Positions 35,067 to 49,336 of a stretch of DNA of 64,000 bases are shown piece by piece. The notes under the pieces were generated by a model, which did no database searches, was not told the DNA's origin, and saw only the letters and a list, made by a program, of their open reading frames with translations. Source of the DNA: Argentina anserina (Eukaryota > Streptophyta > Magnoliopsida > Rosales > Rosaceae); NCBI RefSeq assembly GCF_933775445.1, contig NC_065873.1, positions 4,402,001-4,466,000 on the forward strand. The letters run 5' to 3'. Position 1 is the first letter of the stretch. The number at the start of each line of letters is the position of its first letter. The position numbers and the translations under genes were made by a program.

Positions 35067-35826
35067 GAGAAATTCTTCGGTGCGCTGAACGTACCACGTG
35101 GCCTGTATTCCGCGAATAAAATGACGACACGTATTATTGTTTCCTCACCTTAACTTCGGCAGTTTCTGCCTTTCTTCTGAGAAATTTTTCAATCCTTTCT
35201 TCTTCCTCTTTTTTTTTTTCAGATCAACGAGAGCTTCTCTCTCTCTTTTTCTCCAATAATTCACTATGTGACTGAAGGAATCAACAAATTCAACATCATC
35301 CTCATCGGAACATAAATTACAAAGAATGTCAAAATTAACTTGACCCAAAACCCACCTTGCTCTCAGGTTTTAATCAAGACGAACTTCTTTTCTTATTGAA
35401 TCATAAAATTTTCATCATCATTGTTGGACTTGGGTCACTGACCTATGGATTCAGTGCGACCCAGTCATTTCACCCTCAAATTGTGCTTCACCTGGATTGA
35501 ACTGTCTTTTTACTTTGATCAGATTATCTTGCTCTTGTTGGGTTTTTTTGGTCAAGTATTGGATGTGAAATTGGGGTTATATTGTAGTTGGATTAGAAAA
35601 CTCCATGGAAGAAGAGAGAAGGAAGATCAAACTGGTGATGCATAATTGCATAGGGATTTTGGTAGGCAGCTGTATTGGAGAGTAGTTGTTAATCTGGAAA
35701 CAAGGAAGAAGAAAAGCAGAGAGGAAGAAACAGACAATGTAAGAGGTGGGGAAGAGTAACACGTGTCACATTATTATTCGAGGAATACAGAACACGTGGT
35801 ACGTTCAGCGCACCAAAGAATTTCTC
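35067..35826. mobile_element. Mutator-type (MULE) MITE with G-box-bearing ends
   Basis: 760 bp. The first and last 45-65 bp are inverted repeats (GAGAAATTCTTCGGTGCGCT on the left; the right end reads the same on the minus strand with one change, and agreement continues through GAACGTACCACGTG). A perfect 9-bp target duplication TTGATCTAG (35058-35066, 35827-35835) is the Mutator signature. CACGTG occurs at 35095-35100, 35760-35765 and 35793-35798. The interior is AT-rich with short ORFs of no known family; it could hold captured sequence. Confidence 0.93.
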
Positions 35827-35835
35827 TTGATCTAG

Positions 35836-36998
35836 TGCCATCAAAGAAATGAAGTGGGCAGAGGTGAATCAAATCACTAAATCTTCATTGTTGTCGATCT
35901 AATAAAAATATAATATTTTATAAGTGACGCGGACGTTACAAGATTTGTTCTATTTTGATAAAATATTATAAATTAAACTCTGATTTATGAAAAATATTGT
36001 TATATATTGGAAACATGTTAACTCGTAAGTGAAGCGGACGGTACATAATTCGTCCAACTAATAATAATCATACTCATTTTGTTATAAGTCCCGACATACA
36101 TTAGCCAAATAAATCTAACCATTTATACCGGCCAAACCAGACTACACTTCCCACTGCTCCAATTTTTCCAAGGTGCTTAATATACAGACCACACCCGAAC
36201 CTTCTCTTTCAGATTTGTTTCTTTCCAATTCCTGCAACAAACTCCATACCCAAGCCACCATCATTATCCAAAGGAAACAGACAAAACCCAAAACAGACAC
36301 AAAGGCTTATCGGCTTATCCCCACGCGGACAACCTCGTCATTAGCCAAACACAACATGGGCACACATGTAATTCCCGCCCCCATTTCTGAGTTCACTGAA
36401 TTTGAGACACAATATTGATCTGTCGCAAACTGGATAATATAAATATCACAACCTGACAACTATCACCCCCCAAAATATAACTCAGAGAGAGAAACAGAAC
36501 ACAACTAGAAGTAGTACTCAACAGAGGAAGAGAGAAGCTTTAAGATGGTTGAGTTCACGAGCTTTAACCTAAGCCCTCTGCAACTAGTCCCCTGAAACCA
36601 AATCACCAAAAAAAAAAAACAAAGAAAGAAAAAAACCCAGAATTATTTCAAAGCAAAAACTCAAAAAGCTTGCATCTTTGATCAAAGAAGAGAAAACCCA
36701 CCATTTTTGAGGTGGGTGGAAGCTTCACGGGGTCGTCACACATCTCAGTCTCTATCTTCTACCACCCACCCAAAACCAAAACCACCCTTTTCCCATCAAT
36801 CCAGTGGTCCACTTCCCGCCACGTCACCGCCGGCCTGATCAATTCTCTTGGCCATCGTCATCATCAGCAGCGGTGTCTATAATGTAATAGAGAAAGGAAA
36901 GCTCGCAGCTTTGTGGAGGGAGTGAATTGGGTTTCTGGGTTGTTGTGTATAGTTGAGATCTTTTGTTGTGTTTATATATAGAGTTATAGAGTTTGGAG
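35836..36998 (+). promoter_or_regulatory. Promoter and leader region of the SnRK2 gene
   Basis: Upstream of the SnRK2 start codon. 36470-36990 is purine- and CT-rich sequence typical of a plant leader. A TTTATATATA at 36971 is too close to the ATG (about 20 bp) to be the core promoter. No second gene is recognised here. Confidence 0.4.
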
Positions 36999-39023
36999 AT
37001 GGATCGTTCTATGCTGACAGTTGGGCCGGGTATGGATATGCCGATTATGCACGACAGTGATCGGTACGAGCTTGTTAAAGATATCGGGTCGGGTAATTTT
37101 GGGGTGGCCCGGCTCATGAGGGACAAGCAGACTGAGGAGCTTGTTGCTGTCAAGTACATAGAGAGAGGTGAGAAGGTTAGTTTCTTTCTATCTTGTTCTT
37201 TGCCTGAAATGGGGGGGGGGGGGGTGTGTGTGTGTGTGTGTTTTGGTTTGGTTTAGTTTATGTCTGTTTAAGGAAATAAGGCTTTTGTGTTGTAATTGCT
37301 GGTTTTGTTGTTTTAATAGCATTGTGCTGCTTTTTGTGATTTGGAGTGAAGTTGGTTTTGTTGTTCATATGAGGGGGCATTGTTTCTTTTCATGATCATT
37401 TACCAACCTAAGTTTCTAAATACAAGCAGTTGTTTATATTAGAAACTTGAATGTAGACTTAGGTTGAGCTAGTTCTTCTGTGGAAGTTAGATTTTCCATT
37501 GTTGTTCATATGAAGCTTTTGGTTCAATATTGCGACTTCTGTTGAATATGTTGAACTTGATCCTGTTTGCTTGTTAAGCGTGGTTTCTTAGGATAGAAAA
37601 TTCTGTTATTATGTTCTGAGTTCCTTTTAGTTATTACCATTCGTATTAGGGAGGTTTTGTATTAGTGGACATTGTTAGTGCTTGTGGGATGCTTTGGTGA
37701 AAAAGCTGAACTCAGCAATGAATTCGGTGATGGAACATCAACCATTTGGAAATATGTGAAATTATGGTGGATAAAAGAATAAAAGAAATTTCATTCTTAA
37801 GATTAAACTGTATAGGAGTTTGCCATTTTGTTTTTTATAATCATGCATAGTTTTTCTTTGAAATGAATAGAAACAGGAGGTTGTTCAAACAAGGAGAAAT
37901 AGAATTAAATAGCAGGATAAGTAAATCACACTAAAAGAAATCTGCAGGCAATTGAAAGTGCTCAGAATAGAAAAAAAAGCTAGGGCTAAAACAAGTAAAA
38001 TCCTATGTAAATTTGGCAATAGTTGTTAAATTGAAATACTAAACTAAGAAAAAACCAAGACCCAACATTTAGTGGTTTAGTTTGTGTTTCACCACTATCA
38101 ACTGACTGTGGTCTGGCCTGATGATAGTTAGAGAATTGTGAACAGATCATTCAAATTTCTTAAAGAGTCTGACTTTGTTTTTTTGTACTCATCGGAAATC
38201 AAACATAGAAAAGTTTTTCTCGGTCGGATTTTACCAATTTGAATCCGGTTGTAAGTCCCTCGAATTTTTTTTTTGAAGTGTTGATATAACTTAATACTAC
38301 TGAACATGACATTTGATCAGCCAAGATGGTCTTCACTAAAGCTGGATGAGTTTAAAAATTTTATTTTACTGTCAGGGTAATGTCCCACTCTTGTGCTTAG
38401 TAGCTTCAGATAGTGTCCTTTCAGCATTGCTTCACCCTAATTATTTTTTCTCTAACAGATTGATGAAAATGTACAGAGAGAAATTATAAACCACAGGTCA
38501 TTGAGGCATCCTAACATTGTTCGATTCAAAGAGGTTCGTTAAATCCTAATATCAGATTACACATTGTCCTCCCAGAGTTCAATAATGTGTACTCGACTGT
38601 AGGTGATATTGACACCAACTCATCTTGCTATTGTGATGGAATATGCATCTGGAGGAGAGCTGTTTGAGCGGATATGCAACGCAGGGCGGTTCAGTGAGGA
38701 TGAGGTACTTGTCCAAAACTTGTATCTTGTTTCTAAAGTGCCTCAAACCAATTTGTAATGCCATTTAGCACTTCTGTTGCAGGCACGCTTCTTCTTTCAA
38801 CAACTCATATCAGGAGTCAGCTACTGTCACGCGATGGTATGCAACTAAGTCATTCATATTTATTCAAATTCTGTAGTACATGGTTAATACTAGAAATCAA
38901 AGTGGAAATGTTTTTATGTTCGTTATGAAGCAAGTGTGCCATCGAGACCTGAAGTTGGAGAACACATTGTTAGATGGAAGTCCTGCTCCTCGTTTAAAAA
39001 TATGTGACTTTGGCTATTCAAAG

Positions 39024-39069
<46 letters not shown>

Positions 39070-40667
39070 TCTCATTTTTACATAAATTATGATAGATCTC
39101 TGGTGAATTAATTCAAAACAGAAATCTGTTCATGCATATAAAAGCATGACTATTTGAGTGCTTATATGCCTGTTCTGTAATTTCCTTAACTTGTGGATAC
39201 TTCACAATTCTGAAGTATCTGTTCCTTTCTGAAATTTTCTTGGGTCCCTTCATTTTATATCTGTTTTTCAACTTTCTTTGTTTGTAATGTTTATACTTAT
39301 ATCCATCTAATTAATCTTTGTGTCTTTTCAGTCTTCAGTGCTACATTCGCAACCAAAATCAACTGTTGGAACCCCTGCATATATTGCTCCAGAAGTGTTA
39401 CTTAAGAAAGAATATGATGGCAAGGTAAAACATTTGGGTTTAAATGATTTATTAGTTTTCCATTGTTTTATAAACACACGCTTCTATGTATGTTAATCAT
39501 TGTATTCAAGCAATATATATGAAGCTATAAACATCAACTAAAATCCATAGACATGGAATGTATTGGCGTCAGAACACAAGTCTGCTGCATGTAATTTATA
39601 TAGTCATGAATAAAGGATATTCTTCTTGTACCGGTGCATTGACATAATTATTTGATAACATTTAAGAGAGAATGAATACATTGGGCTGATATTTCTCTGT
39701 GCTTGATATGCCATTTAGATTGCAGATGTCTGGTCATGTGGGGTGACCTTATATGTCATGTTGGTGGGTGCATACCCATTTGAGGATCCTGGGGAGCCTA
39801 AGAACTTCCGCAAGACAATACATGTAATATTCTCCACCTTACAAGTAGTTTCGCCCTTGCACCTTGTTACTATCGAGCCTGGGCAGATCTTCTGTGATTG
39901 ACTAAGATAACTGGATTTCTTTGCAGCGTATAACGAGTGTTCAGTACTCAATTCCCGATTATGTTCATATATCTCCAGAGTGCCGTCATCTGATCTCAAG
40001 AATTTTTGTGGCGGATCCAGAGAAGGTTGGTGACATTCTTTTTATATGAGTTATGTGCCTGCACTTATACTTTAGTCTCAAATTCCAGTTAAATCTACGT
40101 TGTGCTTGCTTGTTCTTGAGATTTTGTAACAATTAGATATGGAAATGCAATTATACTTATTTTCCTTTCCAGATAAGTCATGTGTTTACTTATTCTTGTC
40201 ATCCTCTCTTTGTGTCTCTTGCATGCAACTACCTCGTTTTAAAATAATGCAAAAGAATAATATGCATATCTATTTTATGCTTTCATCATCTTGCTCTTTG
40301 AAATCTGGATAGGTTTGAAGGGCAGTGCAATTTTCTAATTTTGAATCTGGTTGAATGTTGTTGTCTGCCTCAGAGGATAACAATTCCTGAAATTAGGAAC
40401 CACGAGTGGTTTCTAATGAATCTTCCAGCAGATCTCATGGTTGAAAACACCATGAACAGCCAGTTTGAAGAACCTGATCAACCCATGCAAAGCATAGATG
40501 AGATCATGCAGATAATTGCTGAGGCTACAATACCGGCTGCTGGGACCAACAATCTCAACCAGTATCTTGCTGGCAGCCTGGACATTGACAACATGGAGGA
40601 GGATCTTGATACAGATCCTGACGACCTTGACATCGACAGCAGTGGGGAAATAGTGTATGCAATTTGA
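36999..40667 (+). CDS. SnRK2.3: SnRK2 protein kinase, subclass III (SnRK2.2/2.3-like)
   Basis: Nine exons: 36999-37175, 38459-38533, 38603-38704, 38783-38836, 38931-39023, 39332-39424, 39719-39823, 39927-40025, 40374-40667; 1092 bp, 363 residues, all GT-AG and in phase. The glycine loop GSGNFG is at 30-35, the catalytic lysine in VAVKYIE at 52, HRDLKLEN at 140-147, DFG at 162-164. The activation loop [21 protein letters not shown] includes serines at 173 and 177, equivalent to the OST1 pair S171/S175. The C-terminus has the SnRK2 box ([15 protein letters not shown]) and the acidic ABA box ([18 protein letters not shown]), the PP2C-docking part that marks subclass III. Such kinases are released from PP2C inhibition by ABA receptors and phosphorylate ABF factors and ion channels. 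ATG at 36999 is used; an in-frame TTG two codons earlier is not a plant start. Confidence 0.95.
37211..37240 (+). repeat. (G)14 followed by (GT)n in SnRK2 intron 1
   Basis: A run of 14 G then a GT repeat, 35 bp downstream of the exon 1 donor. Likely length-variable. Confidence 0.9.
39027..39073 (+). repeat. (CT)n microsatellite directly after the exon 5 donor of SnRK2
   Basis: The intron begins GTA and the CT repeat starts at the fourth intron base, running about 46 bp with one C interruption near its end. Confidence 0.93.
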
Positions 40668-41371
40668 TATTATTTTCAGTCACAAGGCTGCAGCTATAGG
40701 GTTGGACTAAGGGCTTTTAACCTTCCGTGGCAGCGGAGGGTTCTGGTTGGAAATATTTCTTTCCTGTTTTTAGAGTCTGTCCTCCTGGCTTGTGTTTCTG
40801 TTTTCTTTTCTCATCTTTTTTTCAGCGATCTACTTTTGTTCATTTGTAATGCTTTGATCTGCCACTAATTACTAGTGGCATTTATGTATTGCTTATGTAC
40901 TTGTCACAACTCACAAGTAATGTAACAAGTGGTACCTACTGTTGCTGAAAATGTATAATTGGCTGACCCTTTCTATACTTAGTGTAATGACTATATAATC
41001 CATACCATCTCAACATTAAAGTAGTAGCTCTGAGGGTAGGGTGAAAAACTCAACTTCTTAAACAGAAGGGTGCAATTTGTAAACGCCATATACTGGAAAT
41101 TTGTGAAGGGCAATTAACTTATTCTCCTAAATCAAAGAGGGTGAACCAAAGAAGTCACAACACCCTGCAGTCAACTGACTTGAGAAGAAATATTCAGTGC
41201 GACATAAGTTCCTGCAACAGGGTCTCAGATATACAACAAAAATCTAAATAGATGCACAGCAGTTCAACATGACAATAATACTGGGAACTATAATACTAGC
41301 ATATGTCTAATGAGTCCAGAAGCAATGAAGTCTGATCACTTGATCAAATGCTGCTAATAGCTTGAACAAGA
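40668..41371. other. Shared 3' flanks of SnRK2 (plus) and the B3 gene (minus)
   Basis: Convergent gene ends; 3' UTR sequence of both is expected here. No other feature seen. Confidence 0.5.
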
Positions 41372-42528
41372 TCATTTCTGAAGAACGCGAACCACCAGTT
41401 TGTTCTCTTTCAGAAGCTCGAAAGCACAAACATCTCCAACCATGATGTGGTTATCACGCGCGAATACAGCCCACCCTTCAGACATGAAGGCTGTTTGATA
41501 AGAAGGGACAAGCTTCACTTTATACCATTTGTTTCCCCCTGAGATCTTGACGAAAGCAAATGTATAGTTGCCTGCAGAAAGATGCTCTCTATAGAAGGCT
41601 GTAGGAATTGAGTACTGCAAGAGTGACAACCAATCAATGAAATGTAAGGGAAAGAGCGAGAAGCTCAAATGTTTAAACAACAGCAAACATTAAAGCACAG
41701 CAGGAAGTTCACATAATCATACACAAGTTTATATATTGAATGAGAGTGAATGGGAAGTAAAATGTTGCTTACCACACAGTAAGTCTTGTTAATAGCTTTT
41801 ATGTAAAATGGAAACTCGGATGTAAAAGATATAACAGATTTCTTAGCTCTGCTATCTGCAGCTTCACATGCAAAATGAACATTAGCAGATCAGACAGATC
41901 TTGAGTTCCAGTACGTATATATATATAGCAAACTCTAATCGTATACCTGAGTTATATTTGCGTTGTCTGCCATAAGGCCTCTTAGCAATTGTGGATTTTT
42001 CGGATGTTCCATTAGGAAACTTGTCCCTCTCACAACAACTGCTGTCGAACCATGCTATGCTGAAATGCATGTTTCCCTCATAGGTGAACACTAGGAAGTC
42101 ACCTTCATCCACTGAGTTATCGTTCAGAAAATCCTGCCACCCATCCTTGAAATACACATCTTTCTTTGTTTTAGCAACTTTCACATTCCATGACCATTTT
42201 GAACGCATATTCAAGCTCAAAGTTGCTTTGCTTGATAGGTCCTTTCTGAGATGCTTCAAAAACTGGGATGGAATCCTCTTCAAGGACATACAGGAAACCA
42301 GAACTAAAGTATGAGGATCTTGCAAATAATATAAATGAGCTCAAAACATTAGGCAGACACACAAAAAAATTTCACGAAAAGGTTGCAAAGTGACAACAGA
42401 ATCCATTCCAAGACAATGCAGGAAAATATTTAATTGAACATGCTTACTAGATGTTCAGTGGAGTGACCATGAAGAATAACCTTGAAGAAGGAAGGCCTTA
42501 TTTTCTTGACACAATTCTTTCTCACCAT
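41372..42528 (-). CDS. B3-domain (REM/VRN1-like) transcription factor with two B3 domains, copy 1
   Basis: Four exons: 42448-42528, 41947-42277, 41773-41855, 41372-41614; 738 bp, 245 residues, phases consistent. The first B3 domain spans exons 1-2 (RPSFFKVIL, RIPSQFLKHL, SWNVKVAKTKKDVYFKDGWQDF, EGDFLVFTYEG). The second spans exons 3-4 (FTSEFPFYIKAI, IPTAFYREHL, KWYKVKLV, SEGWAVFARDNHIMVGDVCAFELL). This is the REM subfamily of plant B3 DNA-binding proteins, nuclear and often expressed in reproductive or meristem tissue; targets cannot be read from sequence. The short basic linker contains KRPYGRQRK, a possible nuclear signal. The start ATG begins the conserved MVRKNC..IRPSFFK leader and precedes a complete first B3 domain. 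It is a relative of the gene at 48319-49336. Confidence 0.88.
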
Positions 42529-43708
42529 CTTTCACCTGTATCAATATGTCAATCAGTTTCTGAACAAGAAAGTACTATATATTGGCAAGTGAATGGGAAT
42601 TCATTAGGATTCAGCTCCTCTATATTGTTTTTCTTGTTCTTCAATTTCACATGGTTTTCTGTTTTTTAATTGCTTCTTGACTTAGAGGGTAGACTGATTA
42701 GGCTTTATGGATTTCTTATTCCATGTTAGAAGAAAGTAATTCATGAACAATGCCACAACCATGCTGATAACTTCTGCACAAGAATCAAGCTTAATTGGTG
42801 TGCAGAAGTTATCTGACCAGAGGAATAACAAAGTAGAAGTACTGTTCACAGTACAGAGGGAAACTAATCACCAGCAAAGAACACTGAGGTACAAGTACGG
42901 TCAGAACAAGCGAAATTTTGATTCCCAGCTCATCAGAGAAAATCACCAATTATTTACTCGAAACTTCTGAAAAACTTTTAGTACATCTAAGCATCAAAAG
43001 TTCATGATAATTAACGGAAAAGAAGGCTACAATGAAGTTAAATCATTTGTATTCCACCAGTTAAGCATAGTTCTTGTGCACGTACTGCTGATCTGAATGA
43101 CTTTTCCATACCAAATTTATGAGGTTTTCATACTATGAGGCATTGAACGACTACAATACAAAGAATCATTACAAGAAACACAATCTCATGGAGAATGCAA
43201 CTAGATCGAATACATTTACCTCAGAAGCACCTGAGATAGGAGATTCAAAGTGGAAGCTTGAAACTTGAGAGTGTGATATTGAGTTTTCACTCCTGATATT
43301 TGATTTTGAAACTGATCCCTTGTTTTCACATTTACACATGCATGTCAAATTCACTGAGTGCCTTTCAATGATGAAAAGAAAAGAAGGGAAGGACATTTAC
43401 TGAACTGGTTCCACTGGCACCTAATACATTTAATTGATATTACATACAGCTTAACCTTACTATTATGGTTCATGGCTATATGCAAGCAGTAGCTGTGTAA
43501 TAGTCCACATATGGATACATGGACAAAGAGTTATCTTATGCAGGGTGCACATGTATATGATCAAACTTCACTACAGCTAACATTGCCATAAACTCAATAA
43601 GATATGCAGATCAACTAAAACTAAAAGTTTTCAAATAAAAAAGGATGCCTATTTGAAGAGAATTCACAGCAAGTAAAAACAAATTATATAATATATATAG
43701 GAGAATTT
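42529..43708. other. Upstream region of B3 copy 1
   Basis: No gene established. On the minus strand 43217-43396 is open and ends at a GT donor-like site (near 43216), with a serine-rich translation; it could be a leader exon or a leftover of another B3 copy. Not enough to call. Confidence 0.3.
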
Positions 43709-44045
43709 TCAGGTGCGGACCTCCGTACCTTACCGTAAGGTACGGATTTGCCGATTCCGGCGAAGGCAGGCTACAACGGCAGGGCGGACCACGACAGCCG
43801 CACTCCCCACCTCCCGGCGGTCCCGTCTGTCGGTCGGAGCTCAATCGGCGACCCACAGCGGCCGGAATCTGCCCAAAAACTTGATTTTTGCAGATTCCGG
43901 CCGCCGTGGGCCACCGATGGAGCTCCGGCCGGCATAGACGGGATCGCCGGGAGGTGGGTAGTGCGTCTTTGCTGGTCCGCCGTGCCGTTGCGGCCTGCCG
44001 TCGCCGGAATCGGCGAATCCGCACGGTGCGGACGTCCGCACCTGA
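43709..44045. mobile_element. GC-rich foldback (hairpin) element
   Basis: 337 bp, from TCAGGTGCGGAC to GTCCGCACCTGA. The two halves, each about 155 bp, are largely inverted copies of each other around a small loop near 43877 (AAAAACTTGATTTTTG). GC content is far above the flanks. No transposase, and I could not identify a clear target duplication. It would fold into a long imperfect RNA hairpin if transcribed. Confidence 0.75.
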
Positions 44046-44051
44046 AGCGGC

Positions 44052-44054
<3 letters not shown>

Positions 44055-44104
<50 letters not shown>
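44055..44104. repeat. (TA)n microsatellite, about 25 units
   Basis: Starts within 10 bp of the right end of the foldback element. Confidence 0.95.
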
Positions 44105-44107
<3 letters not shown>

Positions 44108-44915
44108 AATGACCTATCTCGATCAACTTTAAAAGCATCTTTGAAAATGTTCATATTAGAGGGATTGGTGTGTGGGCAGAGAGATGAAATTAGACTACCC
44201 TTTTCATCCAAGTTTAGTGTGAGAGTTTCCTTTCTGGGAAAAATGACAACTTACCATAATGCATGTACACTCACCTTTTTCTTTATATGTATGATCAGTG
44301 GATCACACACACTCAAAGTACCTGCTTGTTTGAGTAACCAGAAAACGTGAGAACTTTGAAAAAAAGATCATAGTCCATGTGATACATTTACTATACATAC
44401 CAGATTTATATGAGGGCCTAGTTCTTCTATGGACCATCCAACATAGTTGTGTAAACCATTTTAGAAGCATGCAACTGAACTGTAAGCTATTTTATTGTTC
44501 ATCTACTGATGTTTCAAATAAAATATACACCCATGCCATTTATTTGTGTAATGAATTTACTTCACATATAAGAGTCTGGACCATACAGCATGGGTTGCCA
44601 ACCTCGAGCAATGAAGGTTTTATCCATTAATAATTAAAAACTAAAGAATTCATCTGTCATGATCAAATGTTGAGAAGTTCCAGGAGGATGAAGCATGCTT
44701 AAACCAAATTTTCAGATTGCATTGGAGGTTTTGCAGAACAACTAAATATTAGAAACGAAAATGCATGTAAGAAATCGAAGTCATCAAGGAGTAAGAATTA
44801 TCAGGTTTTCTATTACTAAAATTAAGTTCTAACATGTCTATATGTCTGAAATTTATTGATATTTGAAAAGAAAGAATGAAAATTTAAAAGACAAACAACA
44901 AAGGAAAAGAAGACA
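44105..44915. other. Intergenic; 3' flank of CDC48
   Basis: AT-rich; the part near 44915 is probably CDC48 3' UTR. No other feature recognised. Confidence 0.4.
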
Positions 44916-47366
<2,451 letters not shown>

Positions 47367-47370
47367 TTAA

Positions 47371-47380
47371 CTATTTATAG
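47371..47380 (-). promoter_or_regulatory. TATA box for CDC48
   Basis: CTATAAATAG on the minus strand, 59 bp upstream of the CDC48 ATG, predicting a leader of only about 25-35 nt. Confidence 0.55.
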
Positions 47381-48318
47381 GAGAGGCATTATGCCAATTC
47401 CATTTCTGATGAGGAAGGGAGAAGTAACGTTGTGGTTATCCTTTTAATATTTGGATTCCTAGTCCTTCTCCACTTTTGTTTTTATGTCCTTCTCCACATT
47501 CTAGATGGTTATGCATAACCCTCCATCTATCCACCTCCATCTCCTTTTGATATCAGGAAACCTAGCTCCAAACGTAGAAAGACGTGACTTTACCCTAAAT
47601 ACACTCATAAAGCTGAGTCCATAGCTCTTGAGAGCAAAAATGAAAGTAGATGTTTTATTAAGTACACACATCAATGATCAGAATGCAAATTTGGAGATAT
47701 ATAAATCTTGGTTGTTAACAGATGTTCAGATGAATTGTAAACACAGGTAGCACCCACAGTGCGAGTATTTTTTTTCAGCTTAATCTTGTAGTCTCAAAGA
47801 AAACCCATAAAAACATTTTCTATTACACAGTGGAAAATACTATATGATCACAACAATTGCCCAGGTAAAAAACTAAAGTGCTTTACTGAGTAGTCATAGT
47901 CGAACTGTGGTGTTACTGTAAGTATCATAATCAGCTTGTTCTGTTTGAACTTTCAGATTTAATGCCACCAGACAATCAGATACATATAAAAACCCAGAAG
48001 GCATCAGTTATAGGTAGTCCATGTAACTTATGACATATTTTCTTCGAAAATAACGTACGACACCCATATAAATAACATACTGAGAATTTGAGATTAATAT
48101 TGCAAAAGAAAACATTGTCTATATGATCAATTTCTTGGCTTTTAGGTAGACCAGGGATCGTTGTTAAACACTTGATTTAAATACTCAAATCTAAAGTACT
48201 TGAAAAAAACACGACTTAATTAAACACAGCAGCATATACACACAAACCAGTCCAACAGTTATGCAAGCCACTTAAATACTATGTCGTAACAACTCGAAAA
48301 TGGTGAATAACATACTGA
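47381..48318. other. Intergenic between CDC48 and B3 copy 2
   Basis: CDC48 upstream sequence on the left, 3' flank of B3 copy 2 on the right. No gene recognised. Confidence 0.4.
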
Positions 48319-49336
48319 TCACTTCCGAGTAATGTGAACCTTCAAGGTCTTTCTTGCCACAAGCTCAAATGTGCAAGTATCTCCGCACTTGATATGATTA
48401 GCACGTCTAAACTTCGCCCATCCACTAGAAAGTTTAACTGTAGTATTAGAACAGACGACTTTCACATTCCATTTGTTTCCCTTCGAATTTATCAGCACAA
48501 TGTAGTAGTTTCCCTGAGGAAGATGCTTCCTACAGAAGTCTGCTGGAACTGCCTGCAATGTTTCGAAGCCCATATTTTTAAGCAATAACCATCAGAGCAA
48601 GAATTGATTAAGGCTAAGTAGTATAGAATACATGGATCTGTAGCTCGAGTTCATGGTAATAAAAGGCAGGGAGGTGTAACTGTGTCGAGATTTTATAACA
48701 TGAATAAATTAATAATAATGTCAAAACTAAGTATAAAATGTTGATGGTTTCTATAAAGTTTAAAATTGGCTTGCTTACCACATTATAACAGCGTTTCCCC
48801 ATGAAACTTGTAAAAGAAGGGAACTCAGAATTGGGCGATGTGGCTGCTTCCTCCTCTACTTCCTCTTCATTAAACTCTTTCAGTTCAGTGGACTGGGAAC
48901 TTGGAATGTTTTCACCAGCAACTATACAAACAAAACAGAAACATAAGTAATGATATGAGGTATTTTCCAGTAGAGTAATGTGAATTTGGCAACATTTTGA
49001 TCATGTACCTGCATGATTGCAATTTCTGGGTCTGCCCCGACCTCGTTTAGCGTCAGCCCTGGTGGATTTTTCCAGAAACTTGTTTCGCATGCATTGCGTC
49101 TTGTCAAAGACCTCTATAGTGAAATGCATGGCTCTTTCATACCTAAATACTAAAAACTCAAATTCGCCCAAGGAGTTATCCGTTACAAATTCCTGCCATC
49201 CGTCTTGTAAATATATATCCCTTTCCATTTGACTCACTTGAACAGTCCATGAACATTTTGAAGAACCCTTCAACTCCAAAGTTGCCGTTTCAGAAAGTTC
49301 ATTTAACAGGTGCCTTCGGAACTTGGGTGGGATTCT
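48319..49336 (-). CDS. B3-domain (REM-like) transcription factor, copy 2; first exon not found
   Basis: Three exons in phase: 49009-49336, 48779-48921, 48319-48552 (235 codons with stop). Exon 1 here starts at an acceptor (TTTTATAG|AGAATCCCACCC, R-I-P-P-K-F) and so needs an upstream exon like the 27-codon first exon of copy 1 for the start of the B3 fold; I could not find one up to 50,040. First B3: IPPKFRRHL, WTVQVSQMERDIYLQDGWQEF, FEFLVFRYE. The linker has KRGRGRPR, an AT-hook-like and possible nuclear signal, then an acidic stretch. Second B3: VPADFCRKHL, NKWNVKVV, LSSGWAKFRRANHIKCGDTCTFEL. Same exon structure and order as the gene at 41372-42528, so the two are duplicates. It may be a pseudogene or have a distant first exon. 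Confidence 0.75.

Noticed and set aside
36971..36980. TTTATATATA as SnRK2 TATA box
   Set aside because: Only about 20 bp from the start codon, which would leave no leader; transcription must start upstream.
36993..36998. In-frame TTG-GAG upstream of the SnRK2 ATG as an extended start
   Set aside because: TTG is not a normal plant start, and the family begins at the MDRS methionine.
43748..44350. 200-codon ORF on plus and 175-codon ORF on minus across the foldback element
   Set aside because: Both arise from the GC-rich palindrome and run into TA-repeat tyrosine/isoleucine strings; no domain.
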